DNA of 64,000 nt from Streptomyces sp. NBC_01551 (GCF_026339935.1 NZ_JAPEPX010000001.1:5049501-5113500); one strand, 5' to 3'. Counted from the first letter of the stretch, positions 1 through 8,607 are shown. Notes: generated by a model not told the origin, from the sequence alone. Made by a program: numbers and translations.

Positions 1-435
1 CAGATCCCGAAGGAGGTCGTCCAGGACCGCTACATGCGGCTGGTCGCGCTCCAGGAGGAGATCTCCTGGGAGGAGAACAAGAAGCAGGTCGGCCGCACGC
101 TGGAGGTCATGGTCGCGGAGGGCGAGGGCCGCAAGGACGGCGCCACCGACCGCCTCTCGGGGCGCGCCCCGGACAACCGCCTGGTCCACTTCACGAAGCC
201 GGAGCAGGACGTCCGCCCGGGCGACGTCGTCACCGTGGACATCACCTACGCGGCTCCGCACCACCTGCTGGCGGAGGGCCCGACGCTGTCCGTGCGGCGG
301 ACGCGGGCGGGGGACGCGTGGGAGAAGCGCAACGCCGCTCCGGCGCAGCCGGCGGGCGTCATGCTGGGCATCCCCACCCTGGGCGTCCCGGCCCCCCTCC
401 CTCCGACCACCTCGGGCTGCGCCATCCCGTCCTGA
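1..435 (+). CDS. miaB: tRNA-2-methylthio-N6-dimethylallyladenosine synthase, C-terminal part
   Basis: This is the 3' end of a radical-SAM methylthiotransferase that adds the 2-methylthio group to i6A37 of tRNAs; the 5' end lies outside the window. The frame is open from base 1. What remains is the end of the catalytic region (DRYMRLVALQEEISWEENKKQVG) and the TRAM RNA-binding domain (GRTLEVMVAEGEGRKDG, DNRLVHF, VRPGDVVTVDITYA), followed by a Pro-rich tail of about 50 residues. The [4Fe-4S] cysteine motif must be upstream and cannot be checked. The assignment rests on the TRAM sequence and on miaA lying 1.6 kb downstream; MiaA makes the i6A that MiaB modifies. Confidence 0.9.
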   Translation, partial: QIPKEVVQDRYMRLVALQEEISWEENKKQVGRTLEVMVAEGEGRKDGATDRLSGRAPDNRLVHFTKPEQDVRPGDVVTVDITYAAPHHLLAEGPTLSVRRTRAGDAWEKRNAAPAQPAGVMLGIPTLGVPAPLPPTTSGCAIPS

Positions 436-537
436 CCACGCCGCTCGCCACGGGCGGAGAGCCGGGGCTGCGGGGTTGGGTCGGGTGGTGTGGGAGGCGG
501 GCTCGGGATTTGGGTGGTGGCGGATAGGCTGCGGATC

Positions 538-1245
538 ATGCTCGTAGCCGCCGCCGTCTGCCCCGCCCCGCCGCTCCTCGTACCGGAGGTCGCCGCCGGC
601 GCCGCCCCCGAACTCGCGGACGCCCGCACCGCCTGCTCCGACGCCCTCGCCGTCCTGGCCGCCTCCCGCCCCGACCTCCTGGTCGTCGTCGGCGCCGCCG
701 ACCAGGACCACCGCGGCCCCTACCCCCAGGGCTCCCGCGGCAGCTTCCACGGCTTCGGGGTCGAGGCCGACGTACAGCTCGGGGAGGGCGAGGAGGGGCC
801 GCGCCTGCTGCCCCCGTCCCTGGCCGTCGGCGCCTGGCTGCTCCGGCATGCCCGCTGGGGCGCCGCCCCGGTCGAGGGGCTCGGTGTCGGGGAGCCCCTC
901 GAAGCCGAGCAGTGCATGCTGACCGGCCGCGGCCTCGCCGCCCGCGAGGAGCGCGTGGCCCTGCTCGTCATGGGCGACGGCAGCGCCTGCCGCACCGTGA
1001 AGGCCCCCGGGTACCTCGACGAGCGCGCCGCCGCGTTCGACGCCGCCGCGGCCCGCGCGCTCGCCACGGCCGACACCACCGCGCTGGCCGGCCTCGACGC
1101 CGGGCTCGCGCACGAGCTCAAGGCCGCCGGACGCGCCCCCTGGCAGGTGCTCGCGGGCGCCGCCGAGGGCGCGGGGCTCGACGGCCGCCTGCTCTACGAG
1201 GACGCCCCGTACGGCGTCGGCTACTTCGTCGCCACCTGGTCCTGA
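538..1245 (+). CDS. class III extradiol dioxygenase subunit B-like protein
   Basis: A 235-residue protein starting MLVAAAVCPAPPLLVPEV. It resembles the conserved actinobacterial family annotated as class III extradiol ring-cleavage dioxygenase, subunit B-like, always seen near miaB/miaA in Streptomyces as far as I recall. The core (DLLVVVGAADQDHRGPYPQ, then a GDGSACR segment near residue 155) fits the LigB fold, but a complete iron-binding His/His/Glu set is not evident, so catalysis on aromatic substrates is unproven. I chose the ATG at 538 because a -10-like TAGGCT ends 7 nt upstream, consistent with a leaderless start; an in-frame GTG at 490 has no ribosome-binding site. Confidence 0.75.
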   Translation: MLVAAAVCPAPPLLVPEVAAGAAPELADARTACSDALAVLAASRPDLLVVVGAADQDHRGPYPQGSRGSFHGFGVEADVQLGEGEEGPRLLPPSLAVGAWLLRHARWGAAPVEGLGVGEPLEAEQCMLTGRGLAAREERVALLVMGDGSACRTVKAPGYLDERAAAFDAAAARALATADTTALAGLDAGLAHELKAAGRAPWQVLAGAAEGAGLDGRLLYEDAPYGVGYFVATWS

Positions 1246-1280
1246 AACCCCTGGTCCTGAACCCCTGGTCCTGAAGCCCC
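1236..1280 (+). repeat. three tandem copies of CTGGTCCTGAA(A/C/G)CC over a stop codon
   Basis: CTGGTCCTGAA begins at 1236, 1251 and 1265. The first copy holds the stop codon of the dioxygenase-like gene, and later copies repeat it in other frames. This looks like a recent small duplication at a gene end. Confidence 0.8.
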
Positions 1281-1344
1281 GCGGTCCCCGGACATGCCGA
1301 AGGGGCGCGAGGGCACCCGGCCCCCGCGCCCCTTCCGGGACCGC
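1281..1344. terminator. nested hairpin between convergent genes
   Basis: Inner arms AAGGGGCGCG (1300-1309) and CGCGCCCCTT (1325-1334) pair perfectly. Outer GCGGTCCC and GGGACCGC extend the stem. It sits between the convergent dioxygenase-like gene and the antitoxin gene and ends at the antitoxin stop codon, so it can act in both directions. Confidence 0.75.
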
Positions 1345-1590
1345 CTAGGACGCCGCCGGCGGCGTCGGTCCGCCGGGGCTGTCCTTGTGCGCGATCTTGC
1401 CCAGGGCGTCCTTCGCCTTGCTCGTGCCGGTCTCGATGTGGCCGTGGTACTTGCCCTTGGTCTTCGAGTCCACGGCCTGGGCCACCTTGTCCAGATTTTG
1501 GCCGATCTTGCCCTCGTGCTGCTGCGCGAGGTCGCCGACCTTCTCCTTCGCCGGAGCGAGCTTGGCCTTCAGAGTGTCCAGCAGGCCCAT
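1345..1590 (-). CDS. antitoxin-like small protein (MT0933/Rv0909 family)
   Basis: An 81-residue basic/helical protein, MGLLDTLKAKLAPAKEKVGD, with repeated Lys/Asp helices (GKIGQNLDKVAQAVDSKTKG). This pattern matches the actinobacterial family named after the M. tuberculosis Rv0909 antitoxin, which is paired with toxin Rv0910 there. No toxin gene is adjacent here; the neighbour is a 68-residue acidic protein. Many Streptomyces carry solitary copies, so a role in a toxin-antitoxin pair should not be assumed. The start ATG at 1590 is preceded by GGAAGGTG. Confidence 0.7.
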   Translation of the reverse strand: MGLLDTLKAKLAPAKEKVGDLAQQHEGKIGQNLDKVAQAVDSKTKGKYHGHIETGTSKAKDALGKIAHKDSPGGPTPPAAS

Positions 1591-1613
1591 GGGTCACCTT
1601 CCAGTGGCGGTAG

Positions 1614-1820
1614 CTACGTGCGGGCGCCCTCGCCGGTCTCGCTGTCCGCCGCGACCTCCGCCGACTGCTGCTTCGGGATCTCGACGGCTTCCGCCGCCGG
1701 AGCCTCCGCCGCAGCCGTCCCGGCCTCCGTCTCCTCGGACGCGGCCGTCAGGTCCTCGGCCGCGACCTCCTCGGTCGAAACCTGCTCCTTGCGGCCAAAA
1801 AACCGGCCAAAAACGCCCAT
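1614..1820 (-). CDS. small acidic hypothetical protein
   Basis: Encodes 68 residues beginning MGVFGRFFGRKEQVSTEE and then an Ala/Glu/Thr-rich, strongly acidic, probably disordered tail (TEEVAAEDLTAASEETEAG). The short aromatic/basic head may bind a membrane or partner, which is inference only. It lies 23 bp upstream of the antitoxin-like gene on the same strand, so the two are probably cotranscribed. The start is the ATG at 1820, preceded by GGGAG; a longer frame upstream to 1973 looks non-coding. I do not recognise a function. Confidence 0.6.
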   Translation of the reverse strand: MGVFGRFFGRKEQVSTEEVAAEDLTAASEETEAGTAAAEAPAAEAVEIPKQQSAEVAADSETGEGART

Positions 1821-2029
1821 GTCTACTCCCGTAACGTTACTCGTGTGAGTGAAGTTCCGCCCGGTTCGAACCTGCTTGCGCCGGTCCGCTCCGAGCCCGC
1901 TCCAGGCCCGCCCTCCGGGCGTGCGCCCGGCCGGAACCACGCAAGGGCAACGACGCCGTACCGACCCCGTCACGTAACTCGATCGGGTACATGGCGAGGC
2001 GTTTGCGAGGGGTTTGCGAGACTGGGGCG

Positions 2030-2968
2030 GTGAGGAATGCAGCCCCCGCCCCGCGGGTCATCGCCGTCGTCGGTCCCACCGCGGCCGGAAAGTCCGACCT
2101 GGGCGTAGCCCTGGCCCGCCATTTCGACGGCGAGGTCGTCAACGCCGACTCGATGCAGCTGTACCGGGGGATGGACATCGGCACCGCCAAGCTGACGACC
2201 GAGGAGCGCGGCGGAGTCCCGCACCACCTCCTCGACGTCTGGGACGTGACCGAGACGGCCAACGTCGCCGAGTACCAGCGGCTGGCCCGCATCGAGATCG
2301 ACAAACTCCTCGCCGAGGGCCGCACGCCGGTGCTCGTCGGCGGCTCCGGGCTGTACGTCCGCGGCGCCCTCGACGCCATGGAGTTCCCCGGCACCGACCC
2401 CGAGGTCCGGGCCCGGCTGGAGGAGGAGCTCACCCTGCGCGGCTCCGGAGCCCTGCACGCCCGGCTCGCCGCCGCCGACCCCGCCGCCGGCGCGGCCATC
2501 CTGCCCAGCAACGGCCGCCGGATCGTCCGGGCCCTCGAAGTGATCGAGATCACGGGCCGCCCCTTCACCGCGAACCTGCCCGGCCACGAGTCGGTCTACA
2601 ACACCGTCCAGATCGGCGTCGACGTCGGCCGGCCCGAGCTCGACGAGCGGATCGCCCGGCGCGTCGACCGGATGTGGGAGGACGGGCTGGTCGACGAGGT
2701 CCGCGCCCTGGAGGCCCGTGGCCTGCGCGACGGAATCACCGCCTCCCGCGCCCTCGGCTACCAGCAGGTGCTGTCCGCTCTCGCGGGTGAATGCACCGAG
2801 GACGAGGCCAGGGCCGAGACCGTGCGCGCCACCAAGCGCTTCGCGCGGCGCCAGGACTCCTGGTTCCGCCGCGACCCGCGCGTGCACTGGCTCAGCGGGG
2901 CCGTCGCGGACCGCGGGGAACTCCCGGGGCTCGCGCAGTCGTTGGTCGAACGAGCGGTTACAGCCTGA
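2030..2968 (+). CDS. miaA: tRNA dimethylallyltransferase
   Basis: MiaA transfers the dimethylallyl group of DMAPP to N6 of A37 in tRNAs reading UNN codons, making the substrate for MiaB. The P-loop GPTAAGKS is at residues 15-22, followed by VNADSMQLYRGMDIGTAK, the DMAPP/tRNA-binding LLDVWDVTE, and the TKRFARRQDSWFRRD motif near the end; all are typical of the family. Starting at the GTG at 2030 gives 312 residues, the usual actinobacterial length; an ATG at 1991 would add 13 residues but lacks a ribosome-binding site. The gene is intact. Confidence 0.95.
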   Translation: MRNAAPAPRVIAVVGPTAAGKSDLGVALARHFDGEVVNADSMQLYRGMDIGTAKLTTEERGGVPHHLLDVWDVTETANVAEYQRLARIEIDKLLAEGRTPVLVGGSGLYVRGALDAMEFPGTDPEVRARLEEELTLRGSGALHARLAAADPAAGAAILPSNGRRIVRALEVIEITGRPFTANLPGHESVYNTVQIGVDVGRPELDERIARRVDRMWEDGLVDEVRALEARGLRDGITASRALGYQQVLSALAGECTEDEARAETVRATKRFARRQDSWFRRDPRVHWLSGAVADRGELPGLAQSLVERAVTA

Positions 2969-3073
2969 TCACGTGATGGCATCGGGACGCCCCGTGCGCC
3001 AGTCGGCACCCCCGGAGCGTGCCATCATCAAACTTCTGAACAGCGGCGTACGAAGTCCGAGTGGGGAGGGCGC

Positions 3074-3613
3074 GTGGCTATGGAGGCCGGCCCTCGAGAC
3101 ACTGGGCGGGACGACACCCGGCGAGAAGCCGACCCGACGCGTCTCGATGGGTCCGACGAAACCGCCCAGGCGGCCGGGCAAGCCGATGTGCTCGGGCTGC
3201 CCGCCGGTCCCGTGCGGCTGAGCCCGGACGGCCCGGACGCGCCGGACTCCGCCGAGGCGGAGGCCGCGTCCGGTCCCGAGTTCGAGGTGGAGCTGCGCCC
3301 GCAGCGCCGCCTGCGCATCTGGCAGATCGCCCCCATCGTGATGCTGGCCCTGGCCGGCTCGCTGATGTTCGCGTTCCCGCTCGCGTTCGAATTCGGTGAC
3401 GGCGGCGCCGTGGTCGCCATGCTGGGCTTCCTCATCAGCTCCTGCGCGGCCGGCTGGGGCATGATGGCCGCCCGCCGCGTGGGATACACCTGGCCCGGGC
3501 TGCCACCCCGGGGATCGGGACGCCGTCCCGACTGGCGCATGGCCGCGCTGTACGCGCTGGCCGCGCTGGCCGTCGTAGCACTCGCGGTGTACCGGGTGGC
3601 CCGGCTGCGGTAG
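3074..3613 (+). CDS. hypothetical membrane protein
   Basis: A 179-residue protein with a charged, disordered N-terminus (about residues 1-80) and three hydrophobic segments at roughly 84-105 (WQIAPIVMLALAGSLMFAF), 110-130 and 156-174. The predicted topology is a cytoplasmic N-tail and three membrane spans. The GTG start at 3074 follows a good GGGGAGGG ribosome-binding site. It sits between miaA and dapF in the same direction. I do not recognise the family; homologues appear syntenic in Streptomyces. Confidence 0.7.
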   Translation: MAMEAGPRDTGRDDTRREADPTRLDGSDETAQAAGQADVLGLPAGPVRLSPDGPDAPDSAEAEAASGPEFEVELRPQRRLRIWQIAPIVMLALAGSLMFAFPLAFEFGDGGAVVAMLGFLISSCAAGWGMMAARRVGYTWPGLPPRGSGRRPDWRMAALYALAALAVVALAVYRVARLR

Positions 3614-3684
3614 GGCGGGGCCGCGCCCCGTCCGGCCCTCGGACCGCTCCGGGCTCCTGAGCTGCGGCTCGGTACCATGGGCCC

Positions 3685-4560
3685 GTGACGCAGACCAGCC
3701 TCTCCTTCCTCAAGGGCCACGGCACCGAGAACGACTTCGTGATCGTCCCGGACCCGGACAACGCCATCGAGCTGCCCGCGACCGCCGTCGCGAAGCTGTG
3801 CGACCGGCGGGCCGGCATCGGCGCCGACGGTGTGCTGCACGTCGTGCGGTCCGCCGCGCACCCCGAGGCACGGGCCATGGCCGGTGAGGCCGAGTGGTTC
3901 ATGGACTACCGCAACAGCGACGGCTCCATCGCCGAGATGTGCGGCAACGGCGTCCGCGTCTTCGCCCGCTACCTCCAGTACGCCGGGCACGTCGAGCCCG
4001 GTGACCTCGCCATCGCCACCCGGGGCGGCGTCAAGCGCGTCCACCTCGACAAGAGCGGCGACGTGACGGTCTCCATGGGACGCGCCGAGTTCCCCGAGGG
4101 TGAGGTGACCGTCTCCGTGGGCGACCGGTCCTGGCCCGCGCGCAACGTCAACATGGGGAACCCGCACGCGGTGGCGTTCGTTGACAGCCTCGACGACGCC
4201 GGGAACCTGTTCACCGCCCCGCCGTTCAGCCCGGCGTCCGCCTACCCGGCGGGTGTCAACGTCGAATTCGTCGTCGACCGCGGCCCCCGGCACGTCGCCA
4301 TGCGCGTCCACGAGCGCGGCTCCGGCGAGACCCGCTCCTGCGGCACCGGCGCCTGCGCCGTCGCCGTGGCCGCCATCCGCCGCGACGGCGCCGACCCCGC
4401 CGAGACCGGCGAACAGGTCACGTACACCGTCGACCTCCCCGGCGGCACCCTCGTCATCACCGAGCACCCCGACGGCCGGATCGACATGACCGGATCCGCC
4501 GTCATCGTCGGCTCGGGCGAGTTCGACGCGACCTGGCTCACCGAAACTGCCTTCGCCTGA
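3685..4560 (+). CDS. dapF: diaminopimelate epimerase
   Basis: DapF converts LL- to meso-diaminopimelate in lysine and peptidoglycan synthesis. The two catalytic cysteines are visible: C86 in EMCGNGVR and C219 in SCGTGAC, acting as the base/acid pair of this PLP-independent racemase family. FLKGHGTENDFVIV at the N-terminus is the family signature. Length is 291 residues, slightly longer than the 274 of E. coli but normal for actinomycetes. A TACCAT hexamer ends 6 nt before the GTG start and no ribosome-binding site is seen, suggesting a leaderless mRNA. Confidence 0.96.
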   Translation: MTQTSLSFLKGHGTENDFVIVPDPDNAIELPATAVAKLCDRRAGIGADGVLHVVRSAAHPEARAMAGEAEWFMDYRNSDGSIAEMCGNGVRVFARYLQYAGHVEPGDLAIATRGGVKRVHLDKSGDVTVSMGRAEFPEGEVTVSVGDRSWPARNVNMGNPHAVAFVDSLDDAGNLFTAPPFSPASAYPAGVNVEFVVDRGPRHVAMRVHERGSGETRSCGTGACAVAVAAIRRDGADPAETGEQVTYTVDLPGGTLVITEHPDGRIDMTGSAVIVGSGEFDATWLTETAFA

Positions 4561-4700
4561 AGCTTCCCTCTAATGGGTGATCCGTTTCACGCTGAGCGAG
4601 AGGTGGACTGCGCCACGTGGTGGGGTCGGTAGCATCAGGCACCGGCCCTGAGGGCTCACCCCATGCCCGCCACCGCCGGTCGAAGCCGCCGGAGGTGCCC

Positions 4701-6803
4701 ATGAGTGCAGAGGCCACGAACCCCGAAGCACGTCCCGAAGCGCGCCCCGAGCTCCGCAGACGTGGCCGGACCAGGCTTGATCTGCGACGACTCGGACGCG
4801 CGGCCCTGCTCGGGCCGACATCCCGCGACCGGCTGCCCGACGCCATCGGGCACGTCGCGGAGGCGCATCGCGCCCATCATCCGGACGCCGATCTGTCCAT
4901 CCTGCGGCGCGCTTACCTGCTCGCGGAGACCTCCCACCGCGGTCAGATGCGAAAAAGTGGTGAGCCGTACATCACACATCCGCTCGCCGTGACCCTGATC
5001 CTGGCCGAACTCGGCGCCGAGACAACGACCTTGACGGCCTCCCTCCTCCACGACACCGTCGAGGACACCGAGGTGACCCTCGAACAGGTCCGTGAGGAGT
5101 TCGGCGACGAGGTCTGCTTCATCGTCGACGGCGTCACCAAGGTCGAGAAGATCGACTACGGTGCCGCCGCCGAGCCCGAGACCTTCCGCAAGATGCTCGT
5201 CGCCACCGGCAACGACGTCCGCGTGATGTCCATCAAACTCGCCGACCGCCTCCACAACATGCGCACCCTCGGCGTGATGCGCCCCGACAAACAGGCGCGC
5301 ATCGCCAAGGTCACCCGCGACGTCCTCATCCCGCTCGCCGAACGCCTCGGCGTCCAGGCCCTCAAGACCGAGCTGGAAGACCTCGTCTTCGCGATCCTGC
5401 ACCCCGAGGAGTACGAGCACACCCGCGCGCTGATCGCCGCCCACGCCGGGGAGCGCGACCCGCTGCCCGCCATCGCGGAGTCCGTGCGCGTCGTCCTGCG
5501 CGAGGCCGGCATCGCCGCCGAAGTGGCCGTACGGCCCCGGCACTTCGTCTCCGTGCACCGCATCTCCCGCAAGCGCGGGGAGCTGCGCGGCTCCGACTTC
5601 GGCCGGCTGCTCATCCTGGTCGGCGAGAACGCCGACTGCTACGCCGTGCTGGGGGAGCTGCACACCTGCTTCACGCCGGTGGTCTCGGAGTTCAAGGACT
5701 TCATCGCCGTCCCGAAGTTCAACCTCTACCAGTCGCTGCACACCGCCGTCGCCACCCCCGACGGGCACGTGGCCGAGGTCATCGTCCGGACCCGGCAGAT
5801 GCACCGGGTCGCGGAGGCCGGCGTCGTCGCGCTCGGCAACCCGTACGCCACCGCCGCCCCCACGCCCGCCGCGGGCTCCGCCGAAGCCTGCGCGGACCCG
5901 TACGAGGAGCGGGTCGACCCGACGCGGCCCGGCTGGCTGTCACGGCTGCTGGACTGGCAGCAGTCCGCGCCCGACCCCGACACCTTCTGGAGCGTGCTGC
6001 GCGCCGAGCTGGCCCAGGACCGGGAGATCACCGTCTTCCGCGCGGACGGCGGAACCCTGGGGTTGCCGGGTGGAGCCTGCTGTATCGACGCCGCCTACGC
6101 GCAGTACGGCGAGGCGGCCCACGGCTGTATCGGCGCCCGGGTCAACGGGCGCCTCACCTCCCTGGCCTCCCGGCTCTCCGACGGGGACACCGTGCAGCTG
6201 CTGCTCGCGCACGACGCCGCGTCCGGGCCGTCCCCCGACTGGCTGGAGCACGCGCGGACCCCGGCCGCCCGGATCGCCATCAGCAGCTGGCTCAAGGCCC
6301 ACCCGGACGGCGCCGCCGCCACCACCACGGCCGCGCGGGCGCCGCTGTCGGTGGTCGGGGCCCGCGGCGGCGGCGGCAACGCGGTCGCCGACCTGCCGGA
6401 CGCCACCGTGCGGCTCGCGGGCTGCTGCACCCCCGTGCCGCCGGACGCGGTCGCGGGATTCGTCGTACGGGGCGGGGCCGTCACCGTGCACCGGGTCGAG
6501 TGCGCCGCCGTCGCGCAGATGCGCTCGCTGGGCCGTACCTCCGTCGCCGTGCACTGGCGGGCCACCGCCGACTGCCGGGTCACGCTGCTTGCCGAATCGT
6601 TCGGCCGCCCGCACCTGCTGGCCGACCTGACCGAGGCGATCGCCCGCCAGGGCGTCGAGGTCGTGTCCGCGACCGTGGAACCGCCCGTCGAGCAGCGGGT
6701 CCGGCACAGCTACACGCTCCAGCTGCCCGACGCGACCGGCCTTCCGGCGCTGATGCGGGCCATGCGGGACGTGCCGGGGGTCTACGACGTGAGCCGCGCG
6801 TAA
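4701..6803 (+). CDS. rshA: RelA/SpoT homologue (second Rsh protein, RshA type)
   Basis: A 700-residue bifunctional-type (p)ppGpp enzyme. Order: HD hydrolase domain (LLHDTVEDT with H at about residue 117; LADRLHNMRTLG), synthetase domain (FKDFIAVPK, YQSLHTAV, AEVIVRTRQMH), TGS domain (EITVFRADGG), a zinc-finger-like AGCCTPVPPD segment and a C-terminal ACT domain. S. coelicolor has a similar second Rsh gene beside dapF, in addition to relA. The synthetase motif normally read as DLVGVR/DLIAIR is here SDFGRLLILV: the acidic residue is kept but the following Arg is replaced by Leu, and GYQSLHT is LYQSLHT. Synthesis may therefore be weak and hydrolysis dominant; this is inference. The ATG at 4701 follows CCGGAGG. 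Confidence 0.88.
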   Translation: MSAEATNPEARPEARPELRRRGRTRLDLRRLGRAALLGPTSRDRLPDAIGHVAEAHRAHHPDADLSILRRAYLLAETSHRGQMRKSGEPYITHPLAVTLILAELGAETTTLTASLLHDTVEDTEVTLEQVREEFGDEVCFIVDGVTKVEKIDYGAAAEPETFRKMLVATGNDVRVMSIKLADRLHNMRTLGVMRPDKQARIAKVTRDVLIPLAERLGVQALKTELEDLVFAILHPEEYEHTRALIAAHAGERDPLPAIAESVRVVLREAGIAAEVAVRPRHFVSVHRISRKRGELRGSDFGRLLILVGENADCYAVLGELHTCFTPVVSEFKDFIAVPKFNLYQSLHTAVATPDGHVAEVIVRTRQMHRVAEAGVVALGNPYATAAPTPAAGSAEACADPYEERVDPTRPGWLSRLLDWQQSAPDPDTFWSVLRAELAQDREITVFRADGGTLGLPGGACCIDAAYAQYGEAAHGCIGARVNGRLTSLASRLSDGDTVQLLLAHDAASGPSPDWLEHARTPAARIAISSWLKAHPDGAAATTTAARAPLSVVGARGGGGNAVADLPDATVRLAGCCTPVPPDAVAGFVVRGGAVTVHRVECAAVAQMRSLGRTSVAVHWRATADCRVTLLAESFGRPHLLADLTEAIARQGVEVVSATVEPPVEQRVRHSYTLQLPDATGLPALMRAMRDVPGVYDVSRA

Positions 6804-6973
6804 GGCGGCCCGACGGGGGGTGACGGGACCGTCGCGCGGTGGGGAGCCGCGGCGCCGGGTAAGGCCCTTCCCAGGGGCATGTCGGGCCCGCGGCCCTGCC
6901 GGAGGATCCCGTTCGGGTGGACTCGTCGCGCGTCGTGTGCGGCCGGGTGGCGGGCGCTGGTAACCCGTGGTGG

Positions 6974-8419
6974 ATGCAGCTCACCTCCCCGCGCCTGCGC
7001 GCCGCCCTGCTCGCCGCGGCCTCCCTCACCCTCGTTGCCGCCGTGCTGCCCCCGCCACCCAAGGCCCTCGGTATCGGAGACCCGCTGTTCCCGGAGCTCG
7101 GGAACCCCGGGTACGACGTGCTCTCGTACGACCTCTCCTTCGCGTACAAGGACAACCTGAGCCCGCTCGACGCCGTCACCGTCATCGAGGCCCGCGCCGA
7201 GGAGCCGCTGGAGCGGATCAACCTGGACTTCACGAACGGGACGGTCGCGTCGGCCGAGGTCAACGGGGAGCCGGCCCGGTTCGAGAGCGTCGCGGAGGAC
7301 CTCGTGCTGACGCCCGCGCGGCCGGTGGCGGCCCACGTGCCGCTGCGCATCGAGATCCACCACACCAGCGACCCGCGGGGCCGTAGCGACGGCGGCTGGG
7401 TGCCCACCGACGACGGCCTGGCCATGGCCAACCAGGCGGACGCCGCGCACCGGGTCTTCCCCTGCAACGACCACCCCGCCGACAAGGCGTACTTCACCTT
7501 CCGCATCACCGCCCCCGAGGGGCTCACGGCCGTCGCCAACGGGGTGCCGGGCGCGCTCCCGGCCCGCCGGGCGGCCGGCGCGACGACCTGGACGTACCGG
7601 ACCCTGCACCCGATGGCCACCGAGCTGGCGCAGGTCTCGGTCGGCGACTCGGCGGTGGTGCACGGCACCGGCCCCCACGGGCTGCCGCTGCGCGACGTCG
7701 TGCCGTCCGCAGACCGGCAGAAGCTGGAGCGCTGGCTGAAGAAGACGCCGGGCCACATCGAGTGGATGGAGAAGCGGGTCGGCCCGTACCCCTTCGAGAA
7801 CTACGGGGTGCTCATCGCCCGGGCGAAGACGGGCTTCGAGCTGGAGACGCAGACCCTCTCGCTCTTCGAGCACGGCCTGTTCTCGGACGACGGCTATCCG
7901 GAGTGGTACGTCGAGGCCGTCATGGTCCACGAGCTCGCCCACCAGTGGTTCGGCGACAGCGTCACGCCGCGGGCCTGGTCCGACCTGTGGCTGAACGAGG
8001 GGCACGCCACCTGGTACGAGGCCCTGTACGCGGACGGGCTCGGCAAGTACTCCCTGGAGCGGCGCATGCGCGAGGCGTACCAGCGCTCGGACCAGTGGCG
8101 CGCGGCCGGCGGCGCCCCGGCCGCGCCGAAGCCGGCCGGCCCGGGGGAGAAGATCGGGCTGTTCCGGCCGGCGGTCTACGACGGGGCCGCGCTGATCCTG
8201 TACGCCCTGCGGCAGGAGATCGGCGCCGAGGCCTTCGACCGGGTGGAGCGGCGCTGGGTGCGCGAGCACCGGGACGCGGTGGCGGGCACGGAGGACTTCG
8301 TACGGCTGGCCTCCCAGGAGGCGGGACGCGACCTCGGGGAGTTCCTGAAGCCGTGGCTGTACGGGAAGACGACCCCGCCGATGCCGGGGCACCCGGATTG
8401 GAGCGGGAAAAGGGTGTGA
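6974..8419 (+). CDS. secreted M1-family zinc metallopeptidase
   Basis: A 481-residue aminopeptidase-N-like protein. The start at 6974 gives a clean signal peptide (MQLTSPRLRAALLAAASLTL). The zinc site is HELAHQ (H319, E320, H323) with the third ligand E342 in WLNEGH, exactly HEXXH-X18-E. The usual GAMEN substrate motif is replaced by GFELET. The protein ends soon after the catalytic domain and lacks the large C-terminal helical domain of full aminopeptidase N, so it belongs to the short M1 group of actinomycetes. Its function is probably extracellular peptide trimming. It stands alone between rshA and hflX. Confidence 0.9.
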   Translation: MQLTSPRLRAALLAAASLTLVAAVLPPPPKALGIGDPLFPELGNPGYDVLSYDLSFAYKDNLSPLDAVTVIEARAEEPLERINLDFTNGTVASAEVNGEPARFESVAEDLVLTPARPVAAHVPLRIEIHHTSDPRGRSDGGWVPTDDGLAMANQADAAHRVFPCNDHPADKAYFTFRITAPEGLTAVANGVPGALPARRAAGATTWTYRTLHPMATELAQVSVGDSAVVHGTGPHGLPLRDVVPSADRQKLERWLKKTPGHIEWMEKRVGPYPFENYGVLIARAKTGFELETQTLSLFEHGLFSDDGYPEWYVEAVMVHELAHQWFGDSVTPRAWSDLWLNEGHATWYEALYADGLGKYSLERRMREAYQRSDQWRAAGGAPAAPKPAGPGEKIGLFRPAVYDGAALILYALRQEIGAEAFDRVERRWVREHRDAVAGTEDFVRLASQEAGRDLGEFLKPWLYGKTTPPMPGHPDWSGKRV

Positions 8420-8442
8420 CCCGCGGGGAACGGGCATGTCAC

Positions 8443-8496
8443 CATCGACGGGCCGCACGGCATCGACGGGCCGCTCTGTACCGGCGGGCCGCACGG
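8443..8496 (+). repeat. three tandem 18-bp repeats upstream of hflX
   Basis: Copies at 8443, 8461 and 8479: CATCGACGGGCCGCACGG, CATCGACGGGCCGCTCTG and TACCGGCGGGCCGCACGG. They lie in the intergenic region between the M1 peptidase and hflX; purpose unknown. Confidence 0.85.
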
Positions 8497-8530
8497 CCGG
8501 GGAATCTCCCGGCGATGTGACACGTTGGAC

Positions 8531-8554
8531 GTGACAGTGTTAGGTCACTGTCAC
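8531..8554 (+). promoter_or_regulatory. inverted repeat over probable hflX promoter
   Basis: GTGACAGTG (8531-8539) and CACTGTCAC (8546-8554) form a perfect 9-bp inverted repeat with a 6-nt spacer. A possible promoter, TGTGAC (8516-8521) with TTAGGT (8540-8545) 18 nt later, places the -10 inside the palindrome. An operator or an mRNA 5' hairpin is possible; the regulator is unknown. Confidence 0.5.
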
Positions 8555-8607
8555 ACGTGAGCGCCATGCGTGGCCGCGGCCTCATCCGATATCGACGTAA
8601 GGATCCA

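Noticed and set aside
490-537. GTG at 490 as start of the dioxygenase-like gene
   Set aside because: No ribosome-binding site; the -10-like TAGGCT at 525-530 favours the ATG at 538.
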